Positions 1 through 10,615 of a stretch of DNA of 64,000 nt are shown piece after piece (within the stretch, counting starts at the first letter, position 1; each line of letters starts with the position of its first letter). The stretch lies in the NCBI GenBank assembly GCA_963674575.2, contig CAXXQT010000007.1, positions 1 through 64,000 of the forward strand. Direction: 5' to 3'. A program made the position numbers and the translations under genes. The DNA comes from JAAYAY01 sp963674575 (GTDB taxonomy: Bacteria > Planctomycetota > Planctomycetia > Pirellulales > Thermoguttaceae). The notes below the pieces were generated by a model. It searched no databases. It was not told the DNA's origin and saw nothing but the letters and a program-made list of their open reading frames with translations.

Positions 1-2896
1 GGCACGCTCAAGAAGATCGACTTTAGCGGCGACGGCACGGCCGAGCTCACATTCACGCCGATCAACGACGCGCGGAGCGAAGGCGACCGGTCGATCACGC
101 TCACGCTGACCGAGATGGAGTGCTGCAATTGCTGCTGCATGTGGATCGAGTCGCCCGGTGATCCGTCGTCGGCGAGCATCACGATCGTCGACGACGACCA
201 GTGGATCATCTCGGCCGAGGCCGACGACCAGAACGACGACGCGGTGGAGGGCGACTCGGAGGATTCGGTCGGGTTCGCGATCACCCGCAGCGCCGATCCG
301 GCAATCACCTCCGGCAGCGCCACCGACACGCGCTATGCGATCGCCGTCGACTTCGTCCTCGGCGGCGACGCCGTTCGCGGCACGGACTACGTGGTCATGT
401 CCGGCGAGTCGGTCATCACGTCCAACACGATCTCGATCCTGGAGGACGAAACGGCCGTCGCCCTCTCGATCGTGCCGATCAATGACGCCGTCAAGGAGGC
501 CGACATGCCCGTGACGCTCACGATCACCAGCGCGTCGAGCAGTGGGGTTGAAGATCCCGCCGGTTGCTGTTGCACAAACTGGGGACCCGGCGGCGCCTTC
601 CCGATCGACGAGAACGCGGACACGGGCACGGTGACGATTTTGGATGATGATCATTGGGATATCCAGATCGAAAGAACGTCGACGTCTGAAGGGATTGTCG
701 AACGGACGGGCGAGGCGGAGTTCCAGGTCAGCAGGGTCGACGATGGCACAGGGCGGAGCGGCGACACGAGCTACGGCATCCTGGTCGATCTGGCCATGTC
801 GGGCTCGGCCGATCAGTACAGCGACTACAACCTGGTGGACGACGGCGGATACCTGGCCATCTACGGCGACAAGACCGTCATCGAAGAAGGCGAAACGAGC
901 GTTGTCTTCCAACTCGTGACCGTGAACGATCACATCAAGGAAGGGGACCAGACGGCCGTGCTTACCGTGGAGGAGGGCACGAGCATCAACATGGCCGGCG
1001 GGCCTGTTCGGGGCGGATGCAGCAAACGGGGAAGCGAGCGTCATGATTCTGGACGACGATCACTGGGTCGTTTCCTTGACCGAGAGCGGTCAACCGGGAG
1101 ATCCTCGCACGCTGATCGAGGAAGAGGGGACGACCTCGACGGGAATTGTCCTCACCCGCACCCACGAAGTCATGACTCCCACGCGGCCGGGGGACACAAC
1201 CTATCCAATCGACGCAACGCTCGCTTACGACGGCGAGGCGACAGCGGCCGACTACCAGATGATCGAAACGGTGGTGCAATCCGGTGGGGGCACGGAGGAA
1301 GTCACTCGGGACGGAGGCACGACCACCTTCGAAATTCAGGAGGGCCAGACGCAGAAGAGCATCGAAATCAAGGCCGTCGACGATCAGTACATCGAACTCC
1401 TCCACGAACTGCTGGAGATCACCCTCACCGACGCGGAATACAGCGTGCAGACCTACCCGCTCGGGACGAGCCAGTTGGTGGAGTTGCAGATCGAGGATAA
1501 TGACGAGCCGATTCTGGTGCTGGTTTCCTACGAGGATGCCAATTCGTATCGGACGGATCCCGTGTACGTAGGTCAAGAATTTCAGTTCATCTGGAAGAAG
1601 AACTCCGAGATCACCGGCAACCAGTGGCAAGACAGGACGCTCAACGGCCTGATCGATGTTCCTGGCGAGTATGGAGACCAATGCTATCCCGTCACTTATG
1701 AGCGCACCGATACGGAAGCGAGCCGCTTTCAGGTGATAGCGAAGTGGGTGGGATACGTTGAGGAAGGCTACAGCATGACCGTGAAGGCAACAGGTCCCGA
1801 CTGCATGGAAGTGCCCGAAAGCAACGTGACGGCGGACGCGGGCTGGATCGTGACCGGAGTGGTCCAGTCTACAGGCGACCCGTTTCCCGACGTGGTCACA
1901 TACTACTCGAGCTTCACACTTACCTGGACCTTCCAAATCGACGACGAGGCGCCCGCGGAAGGGGAGGCTGCGCGATCTGCGGGCCAGTGCTCCAACGAGA
2001 TGTATGTGACGTACGATGTGCCCGATCCAAACAAGTTGATCTATCACTCCTCGCTTCACTTGGGAACGGTCGCAGCGGCAGGAGACCTCCAGTTAGCGTG
2101 CGTCGTGAACGACGTCTGGAGCGCCTTCGTCGGCAGAAGTGTCCAGCGACGAGACGGGACAACGATGACCTACTACGGCAACCCGCGCTCAACGAATGAT
2201 TCCGCTGTATTGCTACTACGTGACGCTGACGGCAACTGCAGTTCGTGGCAACACCTGCTTCAGACGGTGTTCTTTGCACAAGGGCTTAACGCTGAAGCTA
2301 AGAAATTGAGGGCGGACGACCTTGACGAAGGAATCATGGTCAACAACTACAGTGGATTCAACCAAGATGGAAGCATCACAGAGGGAGCAGTTCTCGCCGT
2401 GAGTAGCCTCGGAAACAACAACCTTTCTGACTACTCGCATCTGGCTATCACATCGTCCGGAGAGATCACCACAGGTGATGTTGCCGACGTGAGCGGAATT
2501 CCGGGTCAATCGAACACTGATCCAACGTCGATCTTCCGGTTTCACGCTATTGTTCGCATCGGCTACGACCTCGATAATGATGGCGAAATAGACTACCGCT
2601 ATCTCGATCCGAGCTATGGAGTCGAATATGCAGACTGGATGTGGCAGGGAGGCTACTACTACACAGAAGCAGAGCAAGACGCCTTCGCAATTGCAGACTT
2701 CGTTTCTACCGCCCTTGCCGCGATCTACTATATGGGCGGCACCAGCTACTTCCTGCCCTCAACAGGCCTGCCAACGGCAACGATCAACGAGACGATCACT
2801 GGGGATCTGGATGGCGACGGGAACCTGGACACCAAGAGTTTCAACAACGTTCTCCTAATGCGAATTGGAGACGAATCCGACATCGTGCTGATTTAG
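1..2896 (+). pseudogene. Calx-beta / transglutaminase-like giant secreted protein, copy 1 (5' end outside window, frameshifted)
   Basis: The reading frame is open from base 1, so the start lies upstream of the window. Successive Calx-beta repeats end in the signature DDDxW (VDDDQW, LDDDHW, LDDDHW) and the last in EDNDEP. At about 1000-1002 an extra G (ggcgggcc) shifts the frame. Copy 3 at 14909 has the same stretch without it, and translation continues correctly in the next frame to the TAG at 2894. The C-terminal part (about 1510-2896) has transglutaminase-like landmarks: Cys in GNCSSWQ (2237), His in FRFHAIV (2543) and Asp in YLDPSYG (2606). Cys-rich loops (CCNCCCMW at 121-144, CCCTNW at 565-582) sit between repeats. 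Calx-beta repeats are usually extracellular Ca2+-binding adhesion modules; the enzyme activity is inferred. The frameshift could be a sequencing error. Confidence 0.75.
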
Positions 2897-3007
2897 TCGA
2901 CGACGGTGAGAAGCGTATTGACGCCGCAGAGCGGGACATGAAGGCGCGCCAGTGAACTTGTTCCACTCCGCAGCTTCGCTTTGGATTGGAGGTAGGAAGA
3001 TCTGACA

Positions 3008-4300
3008 ATGAAAACAACTTCTCATTACGTACTGGTCTGCGCAACGACCTTGTGCTGCCTCATCGGACTTGGAATCATGCCCGGAAGGGCGCCCTGTGCG
3101 GAGAATCCCACACCTCCCTGGGAGTTCCCCACGCCGCAGCGCATGCGTGTGGGAATGATCCGCGAGGGGAAGGTGATCGCCCAGGAACTAAAACAGGTGA
3201 CCAATCCACGGACAGAAGAAGAATGCCCTGCATTCGACTGGTTCGAAGGCAATCTGGCGTCCGATTCGATCTCCCCACTCTGGCTCTACGCCGACTACGA
3301 GGCAGGGCGAACCCGCGCGATACGGATACAGCACGGTCTGGGACTTCGAAGATGGCGATGGGCGCACGGTCAGTTCTGGTTCGCCTTCGAGGCCCTGTAC
3401 GGGCCCATTGGCCCCTATGGATGCTCACTCTGGCGAACCTTGCCATGTTCGGCGGTTCCATTGAACCGTCCTCGCCCGGACCGTGATCTTCTCCGCAATT
3501 CCGATTGGAATGAGCAAAACGGAACATTCAGCCGAGCTCTGCCCCTCGAATACAGTGTCTATGACGAGAAGGAGGGCCTCGAGCGGCTTTCCACCCTCGA
3601 TGCATTGAGGCGGAGTGTCAAGCGCGCAATGAGCTGGGAAAAGAAAATCGGCAGGACGGACTTCTCCCATGTTGTGGACGGCTTCGACATCGTTCCCCAC
3701 GCCGCCGATTGCTGGACGCTGTTCATGACCGTTGAGCACACCATGCGAATCTGGGATTGCCGGAACGAACGCGTCGAATCCGACGAAGGAGACCAGGTCG
3801 TCAACCACTGGCGGCTGAGGAGCGAATTCTGGCTGCCCTGGCGAGGCCAGTTCTTCATCATCCCGCTTTCGGAGGCGACGGTGAAGGCCAGATACTTGGA
3901 CTATCGATACGTTCTCGTCCGCGATTGCGGCGAGGTCTACCAACTCAGCACCACCCAGCCAGACGGCGAGTGGCACGGCCGGATGACCCTGCAAGACGGC
4001 GTTCCCGACACCTATCAGGAAGGCGGGACATGGCACGGCAGCCAACTCCTCGATCCGGTGCACTACCTGGTCGCCCTCCTCTACGTGGAACCCGAACGCG
4101 CCGTCTACGGCTTCGGCCCGAACTTCTACGTCCAACTCGACGCGCCCGCCCAGGACTTCGTACGCGTACCCTGCCGCTACGTCACCCGCGGCAACGCCTC
4201 CTGGACGGACGACGAAGGCAACACCCACGAGCTAGAGGATCCCTTCCGCACCATCTGGCAGTGCGCCAAGGTGCTGAAGGAAGACGGGGTGCTGGATTGA
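3008..4300 (+). CDS. Hypothetical exported protein, 430 aa
   Basis: Starts at ATG 3008 behind AGGAAG (2994-2999) with 8-nt spacing. Residues 1-30 form a typical signal peptide (Lys, then a hydrophobic Cys-containing core, then APCAEN), so the protein is probably exported. The rest is soluble, rich in Trp and Tyr, with no repeats or recognised catalytic motif. I do not recognise the family. It lies 111 bp after Calx-beta copy 1. Its TGA stop (4298-4300) overlaps the first bases of the truncated Calx-beta copy 2, so it is sandwiched between two related Calx-beta sequences. That position would fit a partner or immunity-like gene of copy 1, but this is inference from layout only. Confidence 0.7.
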   Translation: MKTTSHYVLVCATTLCCLIGLGIMPGRAPCAENPTPPWEFPTPQRMRVGMIREGKVIAQELKQVTNPRTEEECPAFDWFEGNLASDSISPLWLYADYEAGRTRAIRIQHGLGLRRWRWAHGQFWFAFEALYGPIGPYGCSLWRTLPCSAVPLNRPRPDRDLLRNSDWNEQNGTFSRALPLEYSVYDEKEGLERLSTLDALRRSVKRAMSWEKKIGRTDFSHVVDGFDIVPHAADCWTLFMTVEHTMRIWDCRNERVESDEGDQVVNHWRLRSEFWLPWRGQFFIIPLSEATVKARYLDYRYVLVRDCGEVYQLSTTQPDGEWHGRMTLQDGVPDTYQEGGTWHGSQLLDPVHYLVALLYVEPERAVYGFGPNFYVQLDAPAQDFVRVPCRYVTRGNASWTDDEGNTHELEDPFRTIWQCAKVLKEDGVLD

Positions 4301-4325
4301 GGCCGACGACCAGAACGACGACGCG

Positions 4326-7300
4326 GTGGAGGGCGACTCGGAGGATTCCGCCGGGTTTGCCATCACCCGCAGCGCCGACCCGGCGATCACCTCCGGCAGC
4401 GCCACCGACACTCGCTACGCGATCGCCGTCGACTTCGTCCTCGGCGGCGACGCCGTTCGCGGCACGGACTACGTGGTCATGTCCGGCGAGTCGGTCATCA
4501 CATCCAATACAATCTCGATTCCGGAGGACGAAACGGCCGTCGGTCTCTCGATCAAGCCGATCAACGACGCCGTCAAGGAAGCCGACATGTCCGTGACGCT
4601 CACGATCACAGACGCTTCCAGCAGTGGCGTTGAGGATTCCGGTGGCTGCGGCTGTTGCAGCGCGAGTTGGGGGCCCGGAGGCGATTTTCCGATCGACGAG
4701 AACGCCGACACGGGCACGGTGACGATTTTGGATGATGATTGGTGGAAAGTGGGAATTACGGCCGATGGCGACGTGGCGGAACCGGATAACAGCGTCACAG
4801 CCGCGTATGCCGGAAAATGCACGCTCACTCGGACCAAAGATCGGACAGTCGACTATGAGATGGACACGTCCTACGCCCTTCAAGTCAAGGTTCAAATTCC
4901 CGTGGCTGACCCCACGGCGGATCCACAGACGCTTGCCACGTACGGTTCGGACTACACACTGGACGCGGACAGTCTTTGGGAAAACGAGGGCAACCAATTC
5001 GTAATTTTTGCCATCGCAGCACAACATACCACCAGGGACATCGCCATGGAAGTGATTAACGACGCCAAGCCGGAGGAGAACGAACAGGTCAGTCTCACCG
5101 TCGTAGGCTCTGCCGGCACCCCGGAGTTTGCGGTGGATGGTGAGGCCACCTTCGTAGCGGTTGTGATCGAAGACAACGATTGGTGGAGCGTGAAATTCAT
5201 CGCCTGGGACCCGAACGTAACCGAGCGTCTGCCCGAAGTTGAGCAGGACTATGGCGGTTACCAAGCAAAGCGCTTCGACGCGAATACGGAAGACGACCAC
5301 AAGGCAACCGATAAGACCTACCCGATCTCGTACACGTTTTGGACAACCGGCACAGCAACTCGCACGACGGATTTCAGTTTGTCGGCGATCGCGGCGACGG
5401 GAGAGGGCGGTGCGTACGAGTTGATCGGCGGGCCGACCTACGCCGGGACGGTCTTGCAAGGCGTCGTGTCCTACGATACCTGGTCGTCCAGTATCCCCGT
5501 GGGACAGACCGAAGCGTACATCCGCGTGGAACCCGTCTTCGATTGGCTCGACGAGGGAGAACCAGGCAACAGGGCCGTGGCGTCCAGCCCCGAAGAGGAA
5601 GCCGCATACGGCGAATATATTGACGGTTCCCTCGCCACGGCCAGTTGGTCGGGCAAGCCGTCGACATACGACGCGGTGGTCCCCACCGAGGAAGAGGAGA
5701 AACGTGTGGTCATCCACGACGGGGGGATCATCCGTGCAAGGACCGACTCGGACAACAACGGGGATCTGGATGCTGACGATGACGAGGAGGAGAACGACGC
5801 GAACTCGCTGGGGCGAGTGATCATGGCGAACACCGACCAGGATCTCACCGAGAACGATCGGGCTGAGACGTCGGTCTACGCCTGGGTCGACTCGTTGACC
5901 CCCGAAGACGCTTCGCAACCCATCGAAATTGACGTGTATCTGATCGGAGATTCTCCGCTCTTGCCATGGGACGCGGAAACAGGGGGAACCGAGCTCCCAT
6001 ACGGAGACGACAGTAACCCTGCCGACGGGCGAATCGATGTCGAGACCAGGCTTGTAACACTCACCGAGGCTACGACGTCATACGAGGAGACGATCTATGT
6101 TGAGGCAACCGTATACGAGGACATTCGTTTGTCGCTCGCGCTGGGCGCAGACGTCTCGAACGGGAACCCGTCGGGATGGGACAACACGTACTATACCACT
6201 TTGAAGATCGATGCCTTGGCGATGGCCTTCAATTACGACGTGGGCGACAACTCGGGCGCCGACGGCGTGAATCTCCGCACTGACGAAAACGACGATAACG
6301 AGCATAGCGCCCCCGAATGGTATACGGGCACGTTGCCGCTCCCCAGTTCTCTCCCGAACGACGGCCTTGTCAATCAACGGACCGTTCTCTATTTGGCCGA
6401 TCAAGCGGTTACGGTCTGCAGTCGAATTACGGTTGATCCCAAGTACGCCGGGATGATCGTCAAGCTTACAGCTTCTACTGATGGCACAGCAATTCTAGGA
6501 CTCCAAGAGGTGGAACTTATAGTCTCTGAAGATGGGACTCTGCTGCCCGCCTATTATTGTGTCTTGACATACGTCGTGAACGGAGTCGACGATTTTGTCA
6601 AGTTTGAGGCTCAGAACAACACGAGCAGCGTCGTGCTGCGCGAGGACGTTCAGTTCTATTGGGAAGTCACCTATATCGGGGCCGACTTGGTCAACGGAAA
6701 TGAGACCGGTTCCAATGAAGCCGTGGTTACCGATTCCATTCGGATGTACACGGTGCTGGATACGCCTCAGAGTCCCTGGGATGTCAGTGACAATCTCACC
6801 GCGGACGATAAGCACCAGCCATGGGTTAAAGCTCTGGAGTTTGTCACAAATACCGCTGGAGTTAATGCGAAAGACGACGTTGCTGCAATGGCCACGTTGA
6901 CGACGTACCTTCACGGAGGGCACGGCCTGGTATATGACACCCGCTACGGGGCCCGTGCGTACGCGGGTAGCCACCTCGGCGACAGCATGAAGCTGTCGCA
7001 GTACATAGACAAAACTCTGAACAATACTGTCAATTGCTATGATCAAGCGGCTGCACTTACCTCCTTCGGATGCCTGCTGGGATTGGACGTCGAGTACAAG
7101 TTTATGCAGCCCTTCGGGTATATCAACACGGTCGATCTCGTCGGTGTCGGGAACTGCAATAACCCGTTCTTTACACTCAACTCGTTTCCGCAAATCGCTG
7201 GCGCAGATGAAACAGGGCGCAGCCTATTTGGAAACCATGCCTTTGTACTACTAACCTCAAAGATCGTTAAGTTTTTGACAAAGTTATCAGGCAGCGGTGG

Positions 7301-7340
7301 CGTTAAGTTGTTGGAGCGTAGCGTGTTGTGTTTGGAGTAG
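4326..7340 (+). pseudogene. Calx-beta / transglutaminase-like protein, copy 2 (5'-truncated, 3' end cut by insertion)
   Basis: Sequence 4299-4739 is a near-identical copy of 217-655 in copy 1, but it begins mid-domain right at the stop of the preceding gene. There is no signal peptide, and only a poor GTG (4326) could start it. The open frame has 1004 codons: a Calx-beta domain with a CGCCSASW loop, further divergent Calx-beta domains (IEDNDWW near 5170), Asp/Asn-rich linkers with a calcium-site-like DNNGDLDADDDEEE near 5753, then a transglutaminase-like end with Cys in NCYDQ (7035) and His in GNHAFV (7236). Homology stops at about 7264; the last about 25 codons come from an inserted mobile block. 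The missing 3' end, including the probable catalytic Asp, reappears at about 11863-12021. Confidence 0.75.
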
Positions 7341-7720
7341 GGCGGTGACGATTTGGCGGCCTTTGGTTGTCATGTGGTAACGGCGGCGTTGGGGTGATTT
7401 TCGGATAAGACCATGAGCTCGAAGGATACGAAGACGGTAAGAGACCTTCGACGCAATGCGAGCACGTTGGGTCTTGTCGTCGGACTTCGTGGGATACAGG
7501 CGGGAAGCCACATCGCGGTTGCAGAATCCTTCGATGGCCAGTTGTCCGTCGCTGATCGCTTCCAGGAGTTTCCGGTCCTGCTCGGACCATGGCCGCAAGG
7601 CGCGGTAACGTGTACCGTCTTTTCGCGTCGGACGGCACACCTTGGCGGCCAACTGAGCAACCGGCGTGGATGTATCGAGCGACGCCAGCGCTTCGGCATA
7701 ACGGTCGTTGGACTGCTGAG
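7287..7720 (-). pseudogene. 3' part of a minus-strand gene split by IS21 (winged-helix-like C-terminus)
   Basis: Minus-strand reading frame, open from the IS21 boundary at 7720 to the stop at 7287. It begins QSNDRYAEALASLD and ends with a winged-helix-like segment (LRILRAHGLIRKSPQRRRY followed by LTxxGR-like TTKGRQ). Joining it to the 5' part (10616-11744) after removing the IS and one copy of GCTGAG gives an uninterrupted frame across the junction (...EVSQ-QSNDR...). The apparent in-frame start farther upstream lies inside the IS and is an artefact. The function is not recognised. From memory the family occurs in several copies in planctomycete genomes, which would fit a mobile gene. Confidence 0.7.
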
Positions 7721-7772
7721 TGTCACCGGGCGCTTGAAAACCGGCCAGGGATGGGCGCTTCAAAACCGGCCA
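7721..7772. repeat. IS21 left terminal repeats (outer end and inner repeat)
   Basis: The outer repeat TGTCACCGGGCGCTTGAAAA continues into CCGGCCA. It is followed at 7753-7772 by a second copy of the core GGGCGCTTCAAAACCGGCCA. It pairs with the right end at 10595-10621 (with another core at 10571-10590) in inverted orientation. Confidence 0.85.
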
Positions 7773-7877
7773 ATTTCGGGTTGAGGTTGTTGATTTGACA
7801 TCATCGGTCGAGTTTCAGCAAGACGGTGGCCGGTTTTGGACGCCGGACCCGGTGGGCGCTTGTGGCCGGTTTTGGGG

Positions 7878-8684
7878 TCATTTGCCGGGAGCCTCCTCGC
7901 AGACGGCCGGGTCCGGTTGTTTCGATTTTGACGCGGGCTTCTTCACCACGCGATCGCCTGCCTGTTTCCGCAGACGGTAGCTCCGGCCGGTGATCTCGAT
8001 CACCTCGGCGTGGTGCAGGAAGCGGTCGAGAATGGCCGAGGCGGCCGGCACGTCGCCCACGAGTTTGCCCCAGTCTTCCAGCGGCCGGTTCGACGTCATC
8101 ATGGTGCTCTTCACTTCGTGACGTCGCATGATGATCTCGAACAGGAACTCACCGCTTCGCTTCGGAAGTTGCTTCATACCCATATCGTCGATGATCAGAA
8201 GATCCGGCTTGAGGTATCGTTTCAGGATCTTCTCTTCGCCGTCGAAGGCCTCGTCCTGCAAGAAGTCGCGAACCACGTCGAAGATAGATCGGTAGTAGAC
8301 GAGCAGGCCCGACTTGATCGCCTGATAGCCGATGGCTTGAACCAGAAACGACTTGCCTACGCCCGGAGGTCCCATCCACAGAACGTCCCGGCCTTCGCGG
8401 ATGAAGCGGCACGTAGCCAACTCGTAGACCTGTTGCTTCTTGATCGAAGGGTTGAAGGCGAAGTCGAACTGATCGATCGTCTTCAGTTCGCGGAAGGCGG
8501 CCGCCTTGACTCGGCGCTGAATGAGCCGTTCGCCGCGGATCGCCAGTTCGTCTTGCAGGATCAACTCTAGGAACTCGGCATGGCTCAGGCTGTGGCCGGC
8601 CGCTTCCTGGAGACGTATCTCCAGGGACTGGGCCAAGCCCGACAGCCGGAGCTTTCGGAGAGCGGATTGAAGGTTTTCGTTCAT
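7878..8684 (-). CDS. istB: IS21 helper ATPase IstB
   Basis: 268 aa, start ATG 8684 preceded by GAAAGGACG. A DnaC-like AAA+ ATPase: Walker A GPPGVGKSFL at about residues 107-116, Walker B LLIIDDMG, and sensor-like TSNRPLEDWGK. The length matches the family (about 250-270 aa). IstB assists IstA in target selection and strand transfer of IS21 elements. It lies downstream of istA on the same strand, separated by about 290 bp of element sequence (8685-8970) in which I see no gene. The C-terminal tail is Lys/Pro-rich (KKPASKSKQPDP). Upstream in-frame starts were rejected because the N-terminal extension is low-complexity and precedes the ribosome-binding site. Confidence 0.93.
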   Translation of the reverse strand: MNENLQSALRKLRLSGLAQSLEIRLQEAAGHSLSHAEFLELILQDELAIRGERLIQRRVKAAAFRELKTIDQFDFAFNPSIKKQQVYELATCRFIREGRDVLWMGPPGVGKSFLVQAIGYQAIKSGLLVYYRSIFDVVRDFLQDEAFDGEEKILKRYLKPDLLIIDDMGMKQLPKRSGEFLFEIIMRRHEVKSTMMTSNRPLEDWGKLVGDVPAASAILDRFLHHAEVIEITGRSYRLRKQAGDRVVKKPASKSKQPDPAVCEEAPGK

Positions 8685-8970
8685 CGTCGTCCTTTCGTGA
8701 AAAGGGTGGTAAAGAATGGGATGTCGTGTTGCGCTTGCGAGCGAACCTTGGGCAACAAGCCTGAACCAAGATTTCCCAAGGGAGTTGGCTGAGCCCCTTC
8801 CGCCTTCGCTCCTCGCATCGGCCCTCGCCCCGCGTCTCTTGGGGTCGATGGGAGGAGTGAAGGTGGTAAGGGGCGGTCCCCTTTTGTCGAGCCCGAGCGG
8901 AGGCTGGGTGGCATTCGGGATCATGGTTTGTTACCGATCTGCCAACGACAGTGCGTTGGCGAAATGGGCG

Positions 8971-10512
8971 TCATTCGGCCGCCACTTCGATTCCCGCCTG
9001 GCGTTTAATGGCCGAGCGAACCAACTCGCCATAGACCTCCATGCTGCGGATCAGCGGGTGCTCGTCCATAAACTCCAATTGTTCCTGTTTTGCCGCGTTT
9101 TTCAGGATCAAACGGCGGAGGTTGGACAACTGGTAGGCCCCGTAGCTGTGGGCGATTTCGCAGGCCTTTTCAAGGTCCTTGACGGTATGCTTGTCCGACA
9201 AGGCAAGCAGGCCTTGCAGCGTTCGCAGTCCCTGAACTCCGCGACGCGAGATCATCTCCGTGGCCCAGGCTTCGGTGTGGTCGCCGATCGTCGCGGCCCT
9301 GGACAACAGCCGGGTGGCTCCTTGCTCGACCGTCGAGATCTTCTTCTCAGAAAGATGGCTCGAATTGGTGCTGAATCGGCCCGGCTCCTGCTTGGCATGG
9401 ACGGCGATTTGATTCCACTGTTGGTTGAAGATCCGTACGAGCCGGCTTTCCCACCGCACCCACACGCGCCGTCCCACATACTCCGGCGGAACTGAGTAGT
9501 ACGACTTGTCGACCTCGACATGGCCGTCGCGATGGACCGAGCGTTGCCCTTCGTGAAAGAAAGGAAACCGTTCCAGCGGCAACTCTTCGAGTGCCTCTTT
9601 CTCCACCTCGCGAAACAACTTGCCCACCTGCTTACGCGTCGTGCCGTGAATCCGCGTGTCGGCAATCGTCGTCTCCCAGTTGAGGAGATGCTCGTTCTGC
9701 TGCCTGAGGCTCTCGAACTTGTGCCCTTTGAGGGCGTTCTCCTGGACATAGTCGACACCGCGTTCCACCTTCCCCTTGTGCCGCGGCATGGCCGGCCGAG
9801 TGGGCAGGATCACCGTCCCGTAGTGACGGCTGAAGGCGTCGACCTTGGGATTGAGTTCCGGCTCGAACCAGTCGACCTTCTTGACGGCCGCTCGCAGATT
9901 GTCGATCACCAGCGTTCGCGGCACGCCGCCAAAATGCCAGAAGGCGTTCTCCAGGCAACGAATGAAGGCCTCCGTGGTCTGGCCGTAGACGACCTCGCTG
10001 TAGCCCTTGCGGCTATGGCTGAGCACGACGCGAAGAACGTGCGTCTTCCGATACCTGCCATCTCGGTAAACTCGGGCGCCAGTGCCGAAGTCGACCTGGG
10101 CTTCTTCGCCCGGCCCGGTCTCCAGACGTCGGAAGGGAAGCGATCGGCCGGCGTTCAGGGTGGCCACGAACCGGCGGACGCTGTAGTAGCTCACGTCGAC
10201 CTCTTCACGCAGATCCTGGTAGATCCGCTGGGCCGATAGCCCCTGCTGGAGCTTGTCGGTGATCACCTCCCGGTAGGGTTCGCAATCGCTCCGCGACACC
10301 ACCGCCTCGGCCTCGGACCCGGGGGGCGCTTGTGGCCGGTTTTGAGAGTCCGACCCGGCGGGCGCTTCGGCCGGTTTTGCGTCCAGTGCCAGATATCGGG
10401 CCACGGTCTCACGATGGATGCCCAATTGCTCGGCAATCCGTCGATTCGACCAGCCCTGTTGATGTAACGTGAGAATTGCATTGATCTTAGCCATCTTGAG
10501 TTGATTCGCCAT
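8971..10512 (-). CDS. istA: IS21 transposase IstA
   Basis: 513 aa, start ATG 10512 with a good GGAGG just upstream. Order of parts: N-terminal helix-turn-helix (GWSNRRIAEQLGIHRETVARY, about residues 20-40); a linker rich in Pro and Ala whose codons are partly made of the IS terminal repeat motif; then an rve-type catalytic core with DDE residues visible as Asp in AQVDFG, Asp in LVIDNLRAAV and Glu in KGKVERGVDY; then a C-terminal target/IstB interaction domain. It catalyses cut-and-paste transposition of this element. Intact length and motifs argue that it is functional. Confidence 0.95.
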   Translation of the reverse strand: MANQLKMAKINAILTLHQQGWSNRRIAEQLGIHRETVARYLALDAKPAEAPAGSDSQNRPQAPPGSEAEAVVSRSDCEPYREVITDKLQQGLSAQRIYQDLREEVDVSYYSVRRFVATLNAGRSLPFRRLETGPGEEAQVDFGTGARVYRDGRYRKTHVLRVVLSHSRKGYSEVVYGQTTEAFIRCLENAFWHFGGVPRTLVIDNLRAAVKKVDWFEPELNPKVDAFSRHYGTVILPTRPAMPRHKGKVERGVDYVQENALKGHKFESLRQQNEHLLNWETTIADTRIHGTTRKQVGKLFREVEKEALEELPLERFPFFHEGQRSVHRDGHVEVDKSYYSVPPEYVGRRVWVRWESRLVRIFNQQWNQIAVHAKQEPGRFSTNSSHLSEKKISTVEQGATRLLSRAATIGDHTEAWATEMISRRGVQGLRTLQGLLALSDKHTVKDLEKACEIAHSYGAYQLSNLRRLILKNAAKQEQLEFMDEHPLIRSMEVYGELVRSAIKRQAGIEVAAE

Positions 10513-10615
10513 CACCAGGCCTCCGTCAGTTCGAGTTCTGACAGAAAGCCTAGATCGACGCCTTTCAAGATGGCCGGTTTTCAAGCGCCCCTAACTGGCC
10601 GGTTTTGAGCGCCCG

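Noticed and set aside
990..1010. Programmed ribosomal frameshift in Calx-beta copy 1
   Set aside because: No slippery heptamer or downstream structure is evident, and the homologous copy 3 has the base missing.
4182..5918. Long minus-strand frame opposite Calx-beta copy 2
   Set aside because: Shadow of a biased plus-strand codon pattern; no motifs, and it crosses the boundary between two unrelated plus-strand genes.
8010..8570. Plus-strand frames inside the IS21 element
   Set aside because: They are reverse shadows of istB and istA, which have full catalytic motifs on the minus strand.
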